A stretch of 64,000 nucleotides of DNA from Eisenibacter elegans DSM 3317. GTDB taxonomy: Bacteria; Bacteroidota; Bacteroidia; Cytophagales; Microscillaceae. The position numbers were made by a program, and so were the translations under genes. Location: the NCBI RefSeq assembly GCF_000430505.1, contig NZ_AUMD01000012.1, positions 1 to 64,000 of the forward strand, written 5' to 3'. The notes under the pieces are model-generated. The model did not search any database. It was not told where the DNA came from and saw nothing but the letters and a program-made list of their open reading frames with translations. Positions 34,372-44,277 of this stretch are shown here, one piece after another. Each line of letters opens with the position of its first letter. Within the stretch, counting starts at the first letter, position 1.

Positions 34372-36309
34372 ATGCAATTAGATTCCAGAATTCCAGAAGG
34401 CCCTCTCGCCGATAAGTGGAGCAACCATAAATTCAGTGTAAAGCTTGTAAACCCTGCCAACAAGCGTAAGTATGACGTAATTGTGGTAGGTACAGGCTTG
34501 GCTGGTGCTTCAGCGGCTGCTTCGTTAGCGGAGTTGGGCTACAATGTAAAAGCGTTTTGCTTCCAAGATAGCCCCCGCCGTGCGCACAGTATCGCTGCCC
34601 AAGGGGGTATCAACGCTGCCAAAAACTATCAGAATGACGGCGATAGCGTCTACCGCCTCTTCTATGACACCGTAAAAGGAGGGGACTACCGCGCCCGCGA
34701 GGCCAACGTATACCGCTTGGCCGAGGTGAGTGTCAATATCATCGACCAGTGTGTGGCGCAAGGTGTACCCTTTGCCCGCGAATATGGAGGACTATTGGCC
34801 AACCGCTCTTTTGGTGGAGCACAGGTATCGCGTACTTTCTATGCCAGTGGTCAGACAGGCCAGCAGCTCCTACTAGGTGCTTATAGCGCCCTAAGCCGCC
34901 AAGTAGCCAATGGCAAAGTAAAGCTTTATACCCGTACCGAAATGCTAGATGTTGTTTTGGTAGATGGTGTAGCGCGTGGTATCGTAACCCGAAACCTCAT
35001 CACCGGCCAAATTGAATCGCACAGCGCCCACGCCGTGTTGCTCTGTACCGGTGGCTACGGCAACGTGTTCTTCCTCTCTACCAATGCGATGGGTTCTAAC
35101 GTTACTGCCGCTTGGCGCGCCCACCGCAAAGGAGCCTTGTTTGGTAACCCTTGCTTTACCCAAATTCACCCAACTTGTATCCCCGTACACGGCGAAAACC
35201 AGTCTAAGCTGACCCTGATGTCTGAGTCGCTCCGTAACGACGGACGTGTGTGGGTTCCTAAAACCAAAGAACACGCTGAGGCTATCCGCAAAGGAACACT
35301 CAAAGCCAGTGACTTGGCCGAAGAAGACCGCGACTACTACCTCGAAGAGCGATACCCCTCGTTTGGTAACCTCGTCCCCCGTGACGTGGCCTCGCGCAAC
35401 GCTAAAGCCGTTTGCGACGATGGGCGCAGCATCGTGCCTTTTGGCGAAGCGGTATTCCTCGACTTCCGCGATGCCATCAAGCGTGACGGCCTCAAAGTGA
35501 TTCAAGACAAGTATGGCAACCTCTTCGATATGTACGCCAAAATCGCCGGCGAAAACCCTTACGAAGTGCCAATGAAGATTTACCCTGCCGTACACTATAC
35601 TATGGGCGGCCTCTGGGTAGATTACAACCTCATGACGACCATCCCCGGTCTTTATGCCCTTGGCGAAGCCAACTTCTCTGACCACGGCGCTAACCGCCTC
35701 GGTGCCAGTGCTTTGATGCAAGGATTGGCCGACGGATACTTTGTTATCCCTTATACCTTAGGTGATTACCTAGCCAAAATGCCTGCCAATGACAAGGTGC
35801 CTACCGACCACGAGGCTTTCAAAACAGCCGAAGCCGAAGTCAAAAGCCGCATCAAACAACTGATGGGTGTCAAAGGCAAAAAATCAGTAGACCAATTCCA
35901 CAAAGAGCTAGGTAAAATCATGTGGGAGTACTGCGGCATGGCTCGTAACAAAGAAGGCCTCGAAAAAGGTATTAAGCTCATCCACGACCTACGCCAAGAG
36001 TATTACAAAGACGTAAAAGTACTTGGAGATGCCGAAGAGCTCAACATCAGCCTCGAAAAGGCAATGCGTGTAGCTGACTTCCTTGAGCTTGGCGAGCTGA
36101 TGATGCGCGATGCCCTCGACCGTGAAGAGTCTTGCGGTGGCCACTTCCGCGAAGAGCACCAAACAGAAGATAACGAAGCCCTACGCGACGACGAAAACTT
36201 CTGCTTTGTATCGGCTTGGGAGTACAAAGGCGAAAACCAAGTGCCTGTACGCCACAAAGAAGAACTCAAGTTCGAGAACGTCAAGCTTACCCAGCGTAGC
36301 TACAAATAA
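34372..36309 (+). CDS. sdhA: Succinate dehydrogenase/fumarate reductase flavoprotein subunit
   Basis: The catalytic flavoprotein oxidising succinate to fumarate. The 645-residue product has the FAD-binding motif [17 protein letters not shown] (about residue 40), the covalent FAD His in [19 protein letters not shown], the substrate loop [37 protein letters not shown] with the active-site His/Arg region, and [21 protein letters not shown]. The C-terminal helical domain ends in [12 protein letters not shown]. The length and the order sdhC-sdhA-sdhB are those of the Bacteroidetes enzyme. Confidence 0.97.
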   Translation: MQLDSRIPEGPLADKWSNHKFSVKLVNPANKRKYDVIVVGTGLAGASAAASLAELGYNVKAFCFQDSPRRAHSIAAQGGINAAKNYQNDGDSVYRLFYDTVKGGDYRAREANVYRLAEVSVNIIDQCVAQGVPFAREYGGLLANRSFGGAQVSRTFYASGQTGQQLLLGAYSALSRQVANGKVKLYTRTEMLDVVLVDGVARGIVTRNLITGQIESHSAHAVLLCTGGYGNVFFLSTNAMGSNVTAAWRAHRKGALFGNPCFTQIHPTCIPVHGENQSKLTLMSESLRNDGRVWVPKTKEHAEAIRKGTLKASDLAEEDRDYYLEERYPSFGNLVPRDVASRNAKAVCDDGRSIVPFGEAVFLDFRDAIKRDGLKVIQDKYGNLFDMYAKIAGENPYEVPMKIYPAVHYTMGGLWVDYNLMTTIPGLYALGEANFSDHGANRLGASALMQGLADGYFVIPYTLGDYLAKMPANDKVPTDHEAFKTAEAEVKSRIKQLMGVKGKKSVDQFHKELGKIMWEYCGMARNKEGLEKGIKLIHDLRQEYYKDVKVLGDAEELNISLEKAMRVADFLELGELMMRDALDREESCGGHFREEHQTEDNEALRDDENFCFVSAWEYKGENQVPVRHKEELKFENVKLTQRSYK

Positions 36310-36372
36310 TCTTGTTTCACCCTTGTGTGGCTTTTGACTTAAAAGCCATACAGCCAAAATATTGCCTGTATT

Positions 36373-37125
36373 ATGAAATTTACACTCAAAATATGGCGAC
36401 AAAAAAACGCCAAAGACAAAGGTAAAATGGTTACCTACCAAGTAGACAACATCTCTTCAGATATGTCTTTCTTGGAAATGCTCGACACCCTCAACGAACA
36501 ACTCGTAGCCAAAGACGAAGAACCAGTGGCTTTCGACCACGACTGCCGCGAGGGTATTTGCGGAATGTGTAGCCTGTACATCAACGGACGTGCCCACGGC
36601 CCCGAAGCCGGCACTACCGCCTGCCAGTTGCACATGCGTAGTTTCAAAGACGGCGAAACCATCTACATCGAGCCTTGGAGAGCCAAGCCTTTCCCTGTTA
36701 TTAAAGACCTCGTGGTAGACCGCAGCGCCTTCGACCGCATTATGCAAGCCGGCGGCTATGTGTCTGTCAATACAGGCGTTACCGTAGATGCCAACGAAAT
36801 GCCTATTGCCAAGCAAATCGCTGACGAAGCTTTCAGCTATGCCGCTTGTATCGGCTGTGGCGCTTGTGTGGCTGCTTGTAAAAATGCCTCAGCAATGCTC
36901 TTCGTATCGGCCAAGGTATCACAGCTCGCCCTGCTACCCCAAGGCAAGGCCGAACGTAAAGTTCGTGTAGAGCGTATGGTGGCTCAAATGGACAGCGAAG
37001 GCTTCGGCTCTTGTACCAATACCGGTGCTTGCTCGGCAGAGTGTCCCAAAGGCATTCCTCTGACGGCTATCGCCCGCCTGAACCGCGAATACCTCGGTGC
37101 TAAAATCACCTCTAACAACGTATAA
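36373..37125 (+). CDS. sdhB: Succinate dehydrogenase/fumarate reductase iron-sulfur subunit
   Basis: Carries electrons from FAD to quinone through three clusters. The 250-residue product has the 2Fe-2S site in [20 protein letters not shown] with the fourth Cys in TTACQLH, and two further sites in [15 protein letters not shown] and [17 protein letters not shown] for the 4Fe-4S and 3Fe-4S clusters. It ends the sdhCAB operon, before a strong terminator. Confidence 0.97.
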   Translation: MKFTLKIWRQKNAKDKGKMVTYQVDNISSDMSFLEMLDTLNEQLVAKDEEPVAFDHDCREGICGMCSLYINGRAHGPEAGTTACQLHMRSFKDGETIYIEPWRAKPFPVIKDLVVDRSAFDRIMQAGGYVSVNTGVTVDANEMPIAKQIADEAFSYAACIGCGACVAACKNASAMLFVSAKVSQLALLPQGKAERKVRVERMVAQMDSEGFGSCTNTGACSAECPKGIPLTAIARLNREYLGAKITSNNV

Positions 37126-37151
37126 GGCCATATACCTCATACTCCAAATGC

Positions 37152-37189
37152 CCCAACGCCCGCTTGTATTCATACAGGCGGGCGTTGGG
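37152..37189 (+). terminator. Terminator of the sdhCAB operon
   Basis: CCCAACGCCCGC and GCGGGCGTTGGG form a perfect 12-bp GC-rich stem with a loop of about 14 bases, followed by a short T-rich tail (GCTTT). Confidence 0.8.
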
Positions 37190-37194
37190 CTTTA

Positions 37195-37340
37195 AGAGCT
37201 TGTCTAAATTTTCAGCGCGGCGTTCAAAACAGTTGATTTTTGTGCGGATACTAGGCAAAAAGCGCAGGCCTTATGTTTAGCCCACGATTAAAATCGTGGG
37301 AGGGCTACGGCGAGTATTTTTAACGAAGTAGCAGCCAAAA
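37195..37340 (+). repeat. Family 2 dispersed repeat, truncated copy
   Basis: Starting with AGAGCTTGTCTAAATTTT, about 146 bases match the complete copy at 58793-58982 read on the opposite strand, including AGCGCGGCG, GGCAAAAAGCGCAGG, GGGCTACGGCGAG and AACGAAGTAGCAG. The central CCCACGATTAAAATCGTGGG is a perfect hairpin. The right terminal repeat is missing. It begins five bases after the sdhB terminator. Confidence 0.75.
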
Positions 37341-37583
37341 TATCCCTAATCAAAATTGAGGAGAGTTAGGGACATTCAATAAATAATGCACCTATCTCCC
37401 AAGAGGGCAAAGCAGTGAGGTATGTATTCCACCTCCCAAAGGGTACAATGTTTATAGCACATTAGGGCGTTGAGCGTGCGATTCCATAGGGGATGTATGT
37501 CTTGTATATTATTGGGCTATCAACATCAAACCCCTACAGGGTCGATTAATGAGGGCTAGCTTTTTTTAAACAATCTCAGACAA
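37341..37583. other. Intergenic region, possible remnants of mobile sequence
   Basis: No gene is visible. It contains an imperfect hairpin at about 37351-37373 (TCCCTAA and TTAGGGA) and stretches such as CCCAAAGGGTACAATGTTTA and CCCCTACAGGGTCG that look like dispersed Bacteroidetes repeats I have seen near transposons. This is a weak impression without a second copy in the window. Confidence 0.3.
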
Positions 37584-38948
37584 TCAGGCTACAGGCACGG
37601 CAGTTTTGAGGGCGCGGTATACCTCCTCCAAATTTACAGTACTTAAGTTGGTTTGTTGACGGCAAAAAGCTAGCAACCACTCGTTTTGTAAGTTCCCTAA
37701 CCGCTGCGCTTCAGCATAGGACATTTCGGGCGAGAAGGTAACCATACTGTATTTGGAGCGATAGTCGGGATAGGTATTTTCGAGTTGGTGTTCGAGCTGT
37801 TTCATCCTCAAGAAGGCTTCTTCGGTTACGCCATCACGCATTTCATAAAAATTCTCTATTGCCAAGGCTGCAATAGCATCTGTATTAGGCTTGCGCAATT
37901 GCTGGAAGCGCTCAAATACCTTGGCCCAAGCCCTGCCATAAGTCTCTATACATTGGTCAAGCACGAGGCAGTCTTCAAAAGAAGCGTTCATCCCTTGACC
38001 ATAAAAAGGAACAATGGCGTGAGCAGCATCTCCCAACAACAACGCGTTGTAAGGCCGATACCAAGGGTTGCAACGCAATGTACCCAAAAGCCCTACAGGA
38101 TTTTTGAGAAACTCCGAGCTGAGCTGAGGCATCAGTGTTTTGACATCGGCAAAATGGGTGTCAAAAAAATCTTCTACAGCCTCTGTACTTTGCAAACTAT
38201 TGAAACTAACAGGCCCCTCGTTGGCTAAAAACAAGGTACAGGTGAAACTCTTGTCTACATTGGGCAAGGCAATAAGCATAAACGATTTGCGCGGCCAGAT
38301 ATGCAGTGCGTCTGGGCGGATGGCAAAGTCGCCGGAGGCTGTCGGGGGGATAGTCAGCTCCTTGTAGCCGTGTTCTAGGAAATCGACCGACTGCTCAAAA
38401 TTATGCTGTGCTTGCATCTGCTTACGTACTGCCGAGCCAGCACCATCTACTCCCATAATGACATCAGCCTTGGCGATGACTTGGGCTTCGGTGGGTTTGT
38501 GACGCAAGAAGACCGTATTTTTTTCAAAATCGACTCCTTCACATACATGTTCAAAGTAAAACGTAATCAGCGGGTAGCGGCGCGCCTCCTCTATCAAGAG
38601 GCTGTTGAGCCGGCTGCGGGAGATAGAGTTGATATAGTAACTGTCGTCTTTGCCATAGGGTACGTAGCGGTCGTCTTGGCCTTGGCTATGCAACAAACGC
38701 CCGCGCATTGGCAGGGCATGTTGGAGTATGTACTCGTCTAGCCCTACTTGTTTGAGCGCTCGAATGCCCCGATGAGAAAGCGCCAAATTGATAGAACGCC
38801 CCTCTTCGGTTGGGTAGAGGCAAGGGTCAGGACGTTTCTCATATACCGATACACGAAAGCCACGCTTGGCCAGAAAAATAGAAAGCAAGGCTCCGGTAAG
38901 TCCGGCTCCTACAAGGAGGATATGGGCAGGATTGTCAGATGCATTCAT
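37584..38948 (-). CDS. kmo: Kynurenine 3-monooxygenase
   Basis: An FAD- and NADPH-dependent hydroxylase converting kynurenine to 3-hydroxykynurenine in tryptophan breakdown or NAD synthesis. The 454-residue product has an N-terminal FAD fold (HILLVGAGLTGALLSIFLAKRG), then PTEEGRSINLALSHRGIRALKQVGL, characteristic of KMO, PMRGRLLHSQG, YINSISRSRLNSLLIEEA, and the second FAD motif NALLLGDAAHAIVPFYGQGMNASFED. No other kynurenine pathway gene lies in this window. Confidence 0.95.
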   Translation of the reverse strand: MNASDNPAHILLVGAGLTGALLSIFLAKRGFRVSVYEKRPDPCLYPTEEGRSINLALSHRGIRALKQVGLDEYILQHALPMRGRLLHSQGQDDRYVPYGKDDSYYINSISRSRLNSLLIEEARRYPLITFYFEHVCEGVDFEKNTVFLRHKPTEAQVIAKADVIMGVDGAGSAVRKQMQAQHNFEQSVDFLEHGYKELTIPPTASGDFAIRPDALHIWPRKSFMLIALPNVDKSFTCTLFLANEGPVSFNSLQSTEAVEDFFDTHFADVKTLMPQLSSEFLKNPVGLLGTLRCNPWYRPYNALLLGDAAHAIVPFYGQGMNASFEDCLVLDQCIETYGRAWAKVFERFQQLRKPNTDAIAALAIENFYEMRDGVTEEAFLRMKQLEHQLENTYPDYRSKYSMVTFSPEMSYAEAQRLGNLQNEWLLAFCRQQTNLSTVNLEEVYRALKTAVPVA

Positions 38949-39128
38949 AGGGTATGATGAGCCGCTCTGGCTCAGGGGCTGTTTTTCTAATGGGAATGAA
39001 TGTATTGGGGCGGGTATGGCCCATCGCAGTATAAAGTTAAGGCCTTATATCGGCATAATTCCTGATATTGCTCAGCTTTTGACTCAAGCCAAGAACTGCA
39101 AAGTTACGTAAAAATGCGCGTATCAGGG

Positions 39129-39746
39129 TTACGGAATCAGCCATTGCGCCAAGGGGGCTGATGGCATACTGTAGTTCCAGTGGGCGCGGCGATGTCCTTG
39201 AGGATGCAAACAAAGCCACTCCATCCGGACAACATGCATACGCACCACCGCAAAGTTTGTTTGGCCTTGGGAGACCCAGTCTGCTGGTAGCTCGGGCAGA
39301 TGCCCCTGCAATAGTGTTGGTAGGCCGTCTTGAGGGCTGTCAGTAGGGCTGCCCGGTGCAAAGTTGCTGTTATAGAGCTTGCGCCCATATGGAGACAACT
39401 TTTGCCAATGGTTTGCCGCCAATGTGTCGTTGTGGTGTAGACTGGCCTGCCCTTCTAAGCGGAGCTGTATCTGTGTACGTGGATGATAAAAAAGCCAACT
39501 CAGCGCAGGGTATTGGCAGAGTTGTTGGTATTTTTCGGAGCGGTAGTCAGTATGAAAAATCACCTCTCGCTCACTAGGTAGCGCTTGCCGCAGCACCACC
39601 GTCCGCTGGCGGATGGCCTGCCCGTCAAAAGTTCCCAACACTCCTGTATGCCAGTAATCTTTGGGGCGCAAACTCCCATTGACCAACCGCTGCCAAATAT
39701 CGGTTTCGAGTGCTTCAAGGGAAAGGTGTTCTATATCAATCGGCAT
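39129..39746 (-). CDS. Pyridoxamine 5'-phosphate oxidase family flavoprotein
   Basis: The product is 205 residues with the split-barrel FMN-binding pattern: LGTFDGQAIRQRTVVLRQALPSEREVIFHTDYRSEKYQQL, then LSWLFYHPRTQIQLRLEGQASLH, followed by WQKLSPYGRKLYNSNFAPGSP and FAVVRMHVVRMEWLCLHPQGHRRAHWNY. These match PNPOx-like proteins ('R.V.L......I.FHTD.RS.K...L'), but the C-terminal PNPOx dimerisation motif is not complete, so it may be a general FMN-binding protein and not PdxH. It lies upstream of kmo on the same strand with a gap of 180 bases. Confidence 0.8.
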   Translation of the reverse strand: MPIDIEHLSLEALETDIWQRLVNGSLRPKDYWHTGVLGTFDGQAIRQRTVVLRQALPSEREVIFHTDYRSEKYQQLCQYPALSWLFYHPRTQIQLRLEGQASLHHNDTLAANHWQKLSPYGRKLYNSNFAPGSPTDSPQDGLPTLLQGHLPELPADWVSQGQTNFAVVRMHVVRMEWLCLHPQGHRRAHWNYSMPSAPLAQWLIP

Positions 39747-39975
39747 AACTAACGAGGTTAGGTGTCAGGCTCAAGGAGCAATCAGATGATGGTACTAGGA
39801 TGGGGACGACGCTGTGTGATGCTGCCAAAAATCCAGCGTGGTATAACCTTTGGCTCGCCCTCCGTCAGAGTAAGTAACTCTTTGGGGGCGATACCGAAAG
39901 CCATAAACTAGTACTGTTATGAGCGATTATAATAACAGCTTGTCTACTGATTTTGTCTATTTTGCGCGCAAAAAA

Positions 39976-40431
39976 TCATTGTGTTTTTTTGATTTCCTCT
40001 ATCATTGCTTTGATGTGTTGTTTGGCACCAAACATCTGCTCATACACTGCCGCTACCTTGTGTGAAGCATCCAGCAAATAGGTAATACGTTTGTTGAGGC
40101 GCAGTAGTGGAATCAAAGCCTTGTATTGCTCCGAGATTTTTCCGCTGGTGTCGGCAAGCAGTTCAAAAGGCAGCTGATACTCTTCCTTAAACTTGAGGTG
40201 TGTGGGGATGTCATCACGACTCACCCCAATGATGTCAATATCAAAGCCCTTGAAAAAGCCGATATTATCTCGAAAATCGCAAGCTTCTGCCGTACAGCCG
40301 GGCGTGAAGTCCTTAGGGTAAAAGTAAATGATGCAGGGTTTGCCCGCCATATCTTCAGAAAGCTTGAAGTCTTTGCCCGAGGTGGAGGGCAGGCTGAAAT
40401 CTGGAGCTTGTGTACCTACTTTGAGTGCCAT
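39976..40431 (-). CDS. bcp: Peroxiredoxin (Bcp/PrxQ type)
   Basis: A thiol peroxidase that reduces hydroperoxides in the cytoplasm. The 151-residue product shows APDFSLPSTSG, then FYPKDFTPGCTAEACDFRDN with the peroxidatic Cys in PGCT and the resolving Cys five residues later, as in PrxQ/Bcp proteins. VIGVSRD-like IIGVSRDDIPTHLKF and RITYLLDASHKV complete the fold. It follows rsmA by 12 bases on the same strand, suggesting co-transcription. Confidence 0.94.
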   Translation of the reverse strand: MALKVGTQAPDFSLPSTSGKDFKLSEDMAGKPCIIYFYPKDFTPGCTAEACDFRDNIGFFKGFDIDIIGVSRDDIPTHLKFKEEYQLPFELLADTSGKISEQYKALIPLLRLNKRITYLLDASHKVAAVYEQMFGAKQHIKAMIEEIKKTQ

Positions 40432-40443
40432 AAGATGGGTAGA

Positions 40444-41235
40444 TTATGGGTTAGTAATAGTTGTTTGGGGTTTTTCCCAAGCTTGGGCAAGATACACAAA
40501 ATCTGCCACATTGAGCTGCTCGGCGCGTTTGGCTAATAAGGGATCTTCTTGAAGCCAATACGGCACTCCCATCGCTTTGAGGGCATTGCGAAGGGTCTTG
40601 CGGCGTTGGTTGAAGCCCTGTTTTACCAACTGGAAAAACAGTTTCTCATTGCAGGCCAAACGCTCAACGTCATTGCGCCTTAGTGCAATAACAGCCGAAT
40701 CGACCTTGGGGGGAGGAATAAACACCCCGGGAGGTACTTCAAACAAGTACTCAACCTCATAATAAGCCTGCAAAAGCACACTCAAAATACCATAAATCTT
40801 GTTGCCCGGTTTGGCAGCCAGCCGTTGTGCTACTTCTTTCTGCAACATCCCCACTACCTCTAACACTTGATGGCGGTGCTCTAAGACTTTGAAAAATATC
40901 TGAGAAGAAATATTATAAGGGAAGTTCCCAATAATCCCCAATTGGGGGGCAAAGCCTTCGGCCAAATCTAAGGCCAAAAAATCTTGTACCTCTAAGCCGG
41001 CAGCAGCTGCCGGGTAATGCTGTTGTAAATACACTACCGACTCTACGTCTATTTCTATCAACTTCAACGCAAAACGCTCATCCTTGACCAAAAACTGTGT
41101 CAATACACCCGTGCCGGGGCCTATTTCGAGCAATTGGCCATAGCCTCGGTGTTGTTGTAGCGCTTCGGCAATACGCTGCGCAATAGATAAGTCTTTGAGG
41201 AAGTGTTGCCCTAAATGTTTCTTGGGTTTGACCAT
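40444..41235 (-). CDS. rsmA: 16S rRNA (adenine1518-N6/adenine1519-N6)-dimethyltransferase
   Basis: RsmA (KsgA) dimethylates two adenosines near the 3' end of 16S rRNA late in small-subunit assembly. The 263-residue product has KKHLGQHFLKD at the N terminus, the SAM motif LEIGPGTGVLTQFLV (about residue 36), IEIDVESVVYL, and GNFPYNISSQIFFKVLEHR, with NFPY as the catalytic motif. The N-terminal LGQHFLKD separates it from the Erm homologue at 50966. The ATG before VKPKKHLG was chosen over one 13 codons upstream. Confidence 0.96.
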   Translation of the reverse strand: MVKPKKHLGQHFLKDLSIAQRIAEALQQHRGYGQLLEIGPGTGVLTQFLVKDERFALKLIEIDVESVVYLQQHYPAAAAGLEVQDFLALDLAEGFAPQLGIIGNFPYNISSQIFFKVLEHRHQVLEVVGMLQKEVAQRLAAKPGNKIYGILSVLLQAYYEVEYLFEVPPGVFIPPPKVDSAVIALRRNDVERLACNEKLFFQLVKQGFNQRRKTLRNALKAMGVPYWLQEDPLLAKRAEQLNVADFVYLAQAWEKPQTTITNP

Positions 41236-41426
41236 TGTACTAAAGATTTTAGCCACAAAGGTAACAAGCAGCAAGCTTTTTGAGGGCTTTTTTGAGGTTT
41301 TATCGCCAAAAGTGTAGCAAGTAAGCTTGGAAGTAAAACTATTTAATCAGAAAGTAAGTATAAACATATACCAACTAGAAGCTACAAGTTTATCATCAAT
41401 TTTCCACTTCAAAACCCCATACCTAT

Positions 41427-42230
41427 ATGCACACACAAAGTAAATGTACATTGCCGTTACTCAGGTGGGTTATTGTTTGCACAGGGTTGATTTTTATGAC
41501 CTCCTGTGCGGTTGTTCGTCAAGACCAAGTCGGCGTGAAACGCAAACTAGGCCGCTTGACTGGCCGCATAATCTCACCCGGTGTTACGCTTATCAATCCT
41601 TTTACAACAACTGTTTTGCGCCTTCCCAACCGTACTGTCAATCTAGAAGTTGAGTTGGATTTACCCTCTAAAGAAGGTTTGACTATCCGCGCCGAGGTAT
41701 CTATCCTATATCATATCGACCCTACGCAGGCCGTCAAAATTGTAACCAATTCTGGCCTCAACTATGAGCGTACTGTCATCCTGCCTGTGTTTCGCTCTGC
41801 GGTAGCCGATGTAAGTTCACGTTTTTTTGCTAAGGATATGCACACAGCCCAGCGTGCTGTTATCGAAATCGAAGTACAAGAACATATGAGTCGTGTATTG
41901 TCTGAAAGGGGCTTTATTATTGAGTCTGTCTTGATGAAACGTGTGCAACTACCCGCAGGGCTATCGAGGGCGATAGAAGAAAAGCTTCAAGCCGAACAAG
42001 AGTCGCAACGAATGGAGTTTATCCTTACTCGTGAGAAGCTCGAAGCCGAGCGCCGAAAAATCGAAGCTGCCGGTGTGCGTGATGCACAACGAATTATCAA
42101 TGAAGGACTGACACCGCTGATTATTCAGTATATGTCTATCGAAGCGCTACGCGAGCTGAGCAAGTCTAACAATACCAAAACGATTTTTATAGACAGCAAG
42201 TCGCCATTCTTGATTAACCCTGAGCGGTAG
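41427..42230 (+). CDS. SPFH/prohibitin family protein
   Basis: The product is 267 residues with a hydrophobic N terminus ending in MTSC, which fits a lipobox or a membrane anchor. The SPFH domain follows (QDQVGVKRKLGRLTGRIISPGVTLINPF, VNLEVELDLPSKEGLTIRAEVSILYHIDP, VFRSAVADVSSRFFAKDM), then a long charged helix rich in Ala and Glu (EEKLQAEQESQRMEFILTREKLEAERRKIEAAG), and a C-terminal segment with IIQYMSIEALRELSKSNNTKTIFID. Prohibitin-like proteins form large ring-shaped scaffolds on membranes. It stands alone with its own terminator. Confidence 0.88.
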   Translation: MHTQSKCTLPLLRWVIVCTGLIFMTSCAVVRQDQVGVKRKLGRLTGRIISPGVTLINPFTTTVLRLPNRTVNLEVELDLPSKEGLTIRAEVSILYHIDPTQAVKIVTNSGLNYERTVILPVFRSAVADVSSRFFAKDMHTAQRAVIEIEVQEHMSRVLSERGFIIESVLMKRVQLPAGLSRAIEEKLQAEQESQRMEFILTREKLEAERRKIEAAGVRDAQRIINEGLTPLIIQYMSIEALRELSKSNNTKTIFIDSKSPFLINPER

Positions 42231-42277
42231 GGTCACGCAGCGCTATGATATGCAAGACATAAATCAAAATGATAAGA

Positions 42278-42345
42278 TAGTATCTCCGGCTTTGTCTCCC
42301 CCTCTTTGGTTGAGTGGGTTTTGCCCGAAGCTGGAGATACTTTTT
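42278..42345 (+). terminator. Terminator of the SPFH gene
   Basis: AGTATCTCCGGCTT and AAGCTGGAGATACT pair with one G-T, around a 40-base loop, followed by TTTTT. The long loop is unusual but the stem is strong. Confidence 0.65.
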
Positions 42346-42366
42346 CGGGAACACAGCAAGCCAGAT

Positions 42367-43344
42367 TTAGGATTTGCTGACATACCTCCATCCTTGCGCA
42401 TCTTGTTCACAAACAACCAGTCCCCGTACTTCGAGCAAGTCTAAGTAGCCGAGAGTCATCGTAAAACCTAGGAAAAAATGAGGTAAAGCCGCTTTGGCGT
42501 ATAGTTGTTGGGCTATATCAAATACACGATGGTGTCCTCTACGAACCCAAGCAAGCGTTTCTTCTGTGCGGTGTTCGATACGCATACCTTGTTGCTTGAG
42601 TAGTTCGGCCAAGGGGGTATCAATGGTTCCGTGCCCGGGGAGGATTTGCTTGACAGGCAGGCGGGCGAGCTGCTCAAAAGTATCGAGCATCTGGGGTAGG
42701 CTATAGCTCCGAAGTGTGGGCTTGTCGAGGCGCTGCTCCACAACAGCGACCGGTGTTTGGGGCAATACCGCATCCGCAGAGATGAGGCGTTGGCCCTGTG
42801 CATCATAAAAGCTATTCTGCACTACTGAATGCCCGGGGGTATACAGTACCTCCCAAGTGCTTTGGGCAAATTGAAGGGTTTGGCCGCCGGCTAGGTCAAA
42901 AAGAGCTACTTGTTCCGGCGGTATCTGTGACCAGACCGAGCGGAAGGCCTTCAAACCCTCAACAAACATCTGCTGCATTGTTTCGGGCATTCCTGCTTGG
43001 CGATAGGCCTCCTGTAAGACCGTTATTCGTTGGCTGAGGCAGGCCTCAAAATCTGCCACCCAAGGCCATACGCCTTCTGACATTCTCACTACTGCGCCGC
43101 TTTGGCTCGCCAGCCAACCAGCAGCCCCCATATGATCTACGTGGGCGTGGGTCAAGATGATTTGCGCTAGATCTTGAATTTTTAGCCCATAATCTGCCAA
43201 TGCGGCCTGGAGGGTTTCAATACTTTTTGGGAAATATTCCCCGCAGTCAATCAGGGTAGGCGTATCGCCCAACGCCAGATAGACATTGACCTTGTCATAA
43301 GCAAAACGCGAAGGCAAGGGAATACGAATCAATTCTGTGGACAT
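42367..43344 (-). CDS. MBL-fold metallo-hydrolase
   Basis: The product is 325 residues with the metallo-beta-lactamase fold: the metal ligands in ILTHAHVDHMGAAGWL (HxHxDH), VLYTPGHSVVQNSFYD (third His), LISADAVLP (Asp) and KQILPGHGTIDTPLAELL (last His). The C-terminal region after about residue 235 (RIEHRTEETLAWVRRGHHRVFDIAQQLYAK) is the winged-helix-like tail seen in lactamase_B_2 proteins similar to LACTB2 and to bacterial glyoxalase II-like enzymes. The substrate is not known. Confidence 0.9.
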   Translation of the reverse strand: MSTELIRIPLPSRFAYDKVNVYLALGDTPTLIDCGEYFPKSIETLQAALADYGLKIQDLAQIILTHAHVDHMGAAGWLASQSGAVVRMSEGVWPWVADFEACLSQRITVLQEAYRQAGMPETMQQMFVEGLKAFRSVWSQIPPEQVALFDLAGGQTLQFAQSTWEVLYTPGHSVVQNSFYDAQGQRLISADAVLPQTPVAVVEQRLDKPTLRSYSLPQMLDTFEQLARLPVKQILPGHGTIDTPLAELLKQQGMRIEHRTEETLAWVRRGHHRVFDIAQQLYAKAALPHFFLGFTMTLGYLDLLEVRGLVVCEQDAQGWRYVSKS

Positions 43345-43455
43345 AGTGTAGGTAGTCGTCGTGTAAAAAATGGCGCAACCGGCAATTGCTCGGCGTGCAT
43401 ACTTTATTTACCTAAAACCACTTTTAGCTTGTTTTCGTTTTCTGATAGCCCAATA

Positions 43456-44277
43456 TTAGCCCAGCAGTCCTTGCCAAGTATGATAGTTTTCGGGAAAATC
43501 GAGCGATGGAGGCTGTCCTTCAAAAATGCCATAGATTGTAGACCCTGAGCCACTCATAGAGGCATATACAGCGCCTACATCATAGAGTTGGGTTTTGAGT
43601 TGGCTCAGTAACGGATAACGTTCAAATAGCCCTGGCTCAAAATCATTTTTGACGATATCTTTCCACGCCGCCAAGGGGGCTTTGAGAGCTTCTTGTAGGT
43701 TGATGGTAGGAGCTTGAGGCTGTACTCCGGCGTATGCCTGGGCTGTGCTGATGTGTAAGTTGGGATATACCAAGAGGATATGTTTGCCTTGGAGCTGTGG
43801 CAGGGCAATGGGCTCGAAGACATCCCCCTTTTGGGTACAATATTGGGGGCTATTGGGAATGAAAAAAGCACAGTCGCTGCCAAGCTTGCGGGCAAAATCA
43901 ATCAAATCTGCCGCTGATAGTTCTAGCTCTAGCATTGTGTTGAGCATTTTGAGTGCAAAAGCGGCATCTGCCGAACCGCCACCCAGCCCGGCTCCAACAG
44001 GAATTTTTTTGTGGAGATGAAACGCTACAGGTGGGAGGAAGAAATGCTGCTTCACTAGCTGATAGGCGCGCAGACAGAGATTTTGCTGCCCATCGGGTGG
44101 GATGGCTAGGCCGCTTTGCTCGAAGCGAGTCTCTTCCTGAAGTTCTAAAGGCACAATTTCGAGTACATCCGACCAAGCCACAGGATAAAAACAAGAGGCA
44201 ATATCGTGATAACCATCGGCGCGCCGCTGGATGATGTCTAGGCCGATATTGATTTTGATGTTGGGAAAGTCAATCAT
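43456..44277 (-). CDS. ispE: 4-diphosphocytidyl-2-C-methyl-D-erythritol kinase
   Basis: IspE phosphorylates CDP-methylerythritol in the MEP pathway of isoprenoid synthesis. The 273-residue product belongs to the GHMP kinases: PNIKINIGLDIIQRRADGYHDIASCFYPV at the N terminus (Lys and Asp of the active site), the ATP-binding loop KIPVGAGLGGGSADAAFAL, GSDCAFFIPNSP, and YASMSGSGSTIYGIF. The start overlaps the stop of the upstream glycosidase gene by four bases (ATGA), indicating translational coupling. Confidence 0.95.
   Translation of the reverse strand: MIDFPNIKINIGLDIIQRRADGYHDIASCFYPVAWSDVLEIVPLELQEETRFEQSGLAIPPDGQQNLCLRAYQLVKQHFFLPPVAFHLHKKIPVGAGLGGGSADAAFALKMLNTMLELELSAADLIDFARKLGSDCAFFIPNSPQYCTQKGDVFEPIALPQLQGKHILLVYPNLHISTAQAYAGVQPQAPTINLQEALKAPLAAWKDIVKNDFEPGLFERYPLLSQLKTQLYDVGAVYASMSGSGSTIYGIFEGQPPSLDFPENYHTWQGLLG

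Noticed and set aside
34945-35721. 258-residue open frame antisense to sdhA
   Set aside because: It is a shadow of the conserved sdhA reading frame; its composition mirrors the coding strand.
39960-39973. TTTTGCGCGCAAAA palindrome downstream of the peroxiredoxin gene
   Set aside because: Perfect but short, with no stem-loop spacing or promoter next to it; it may be chance and cannot be assigned a role.
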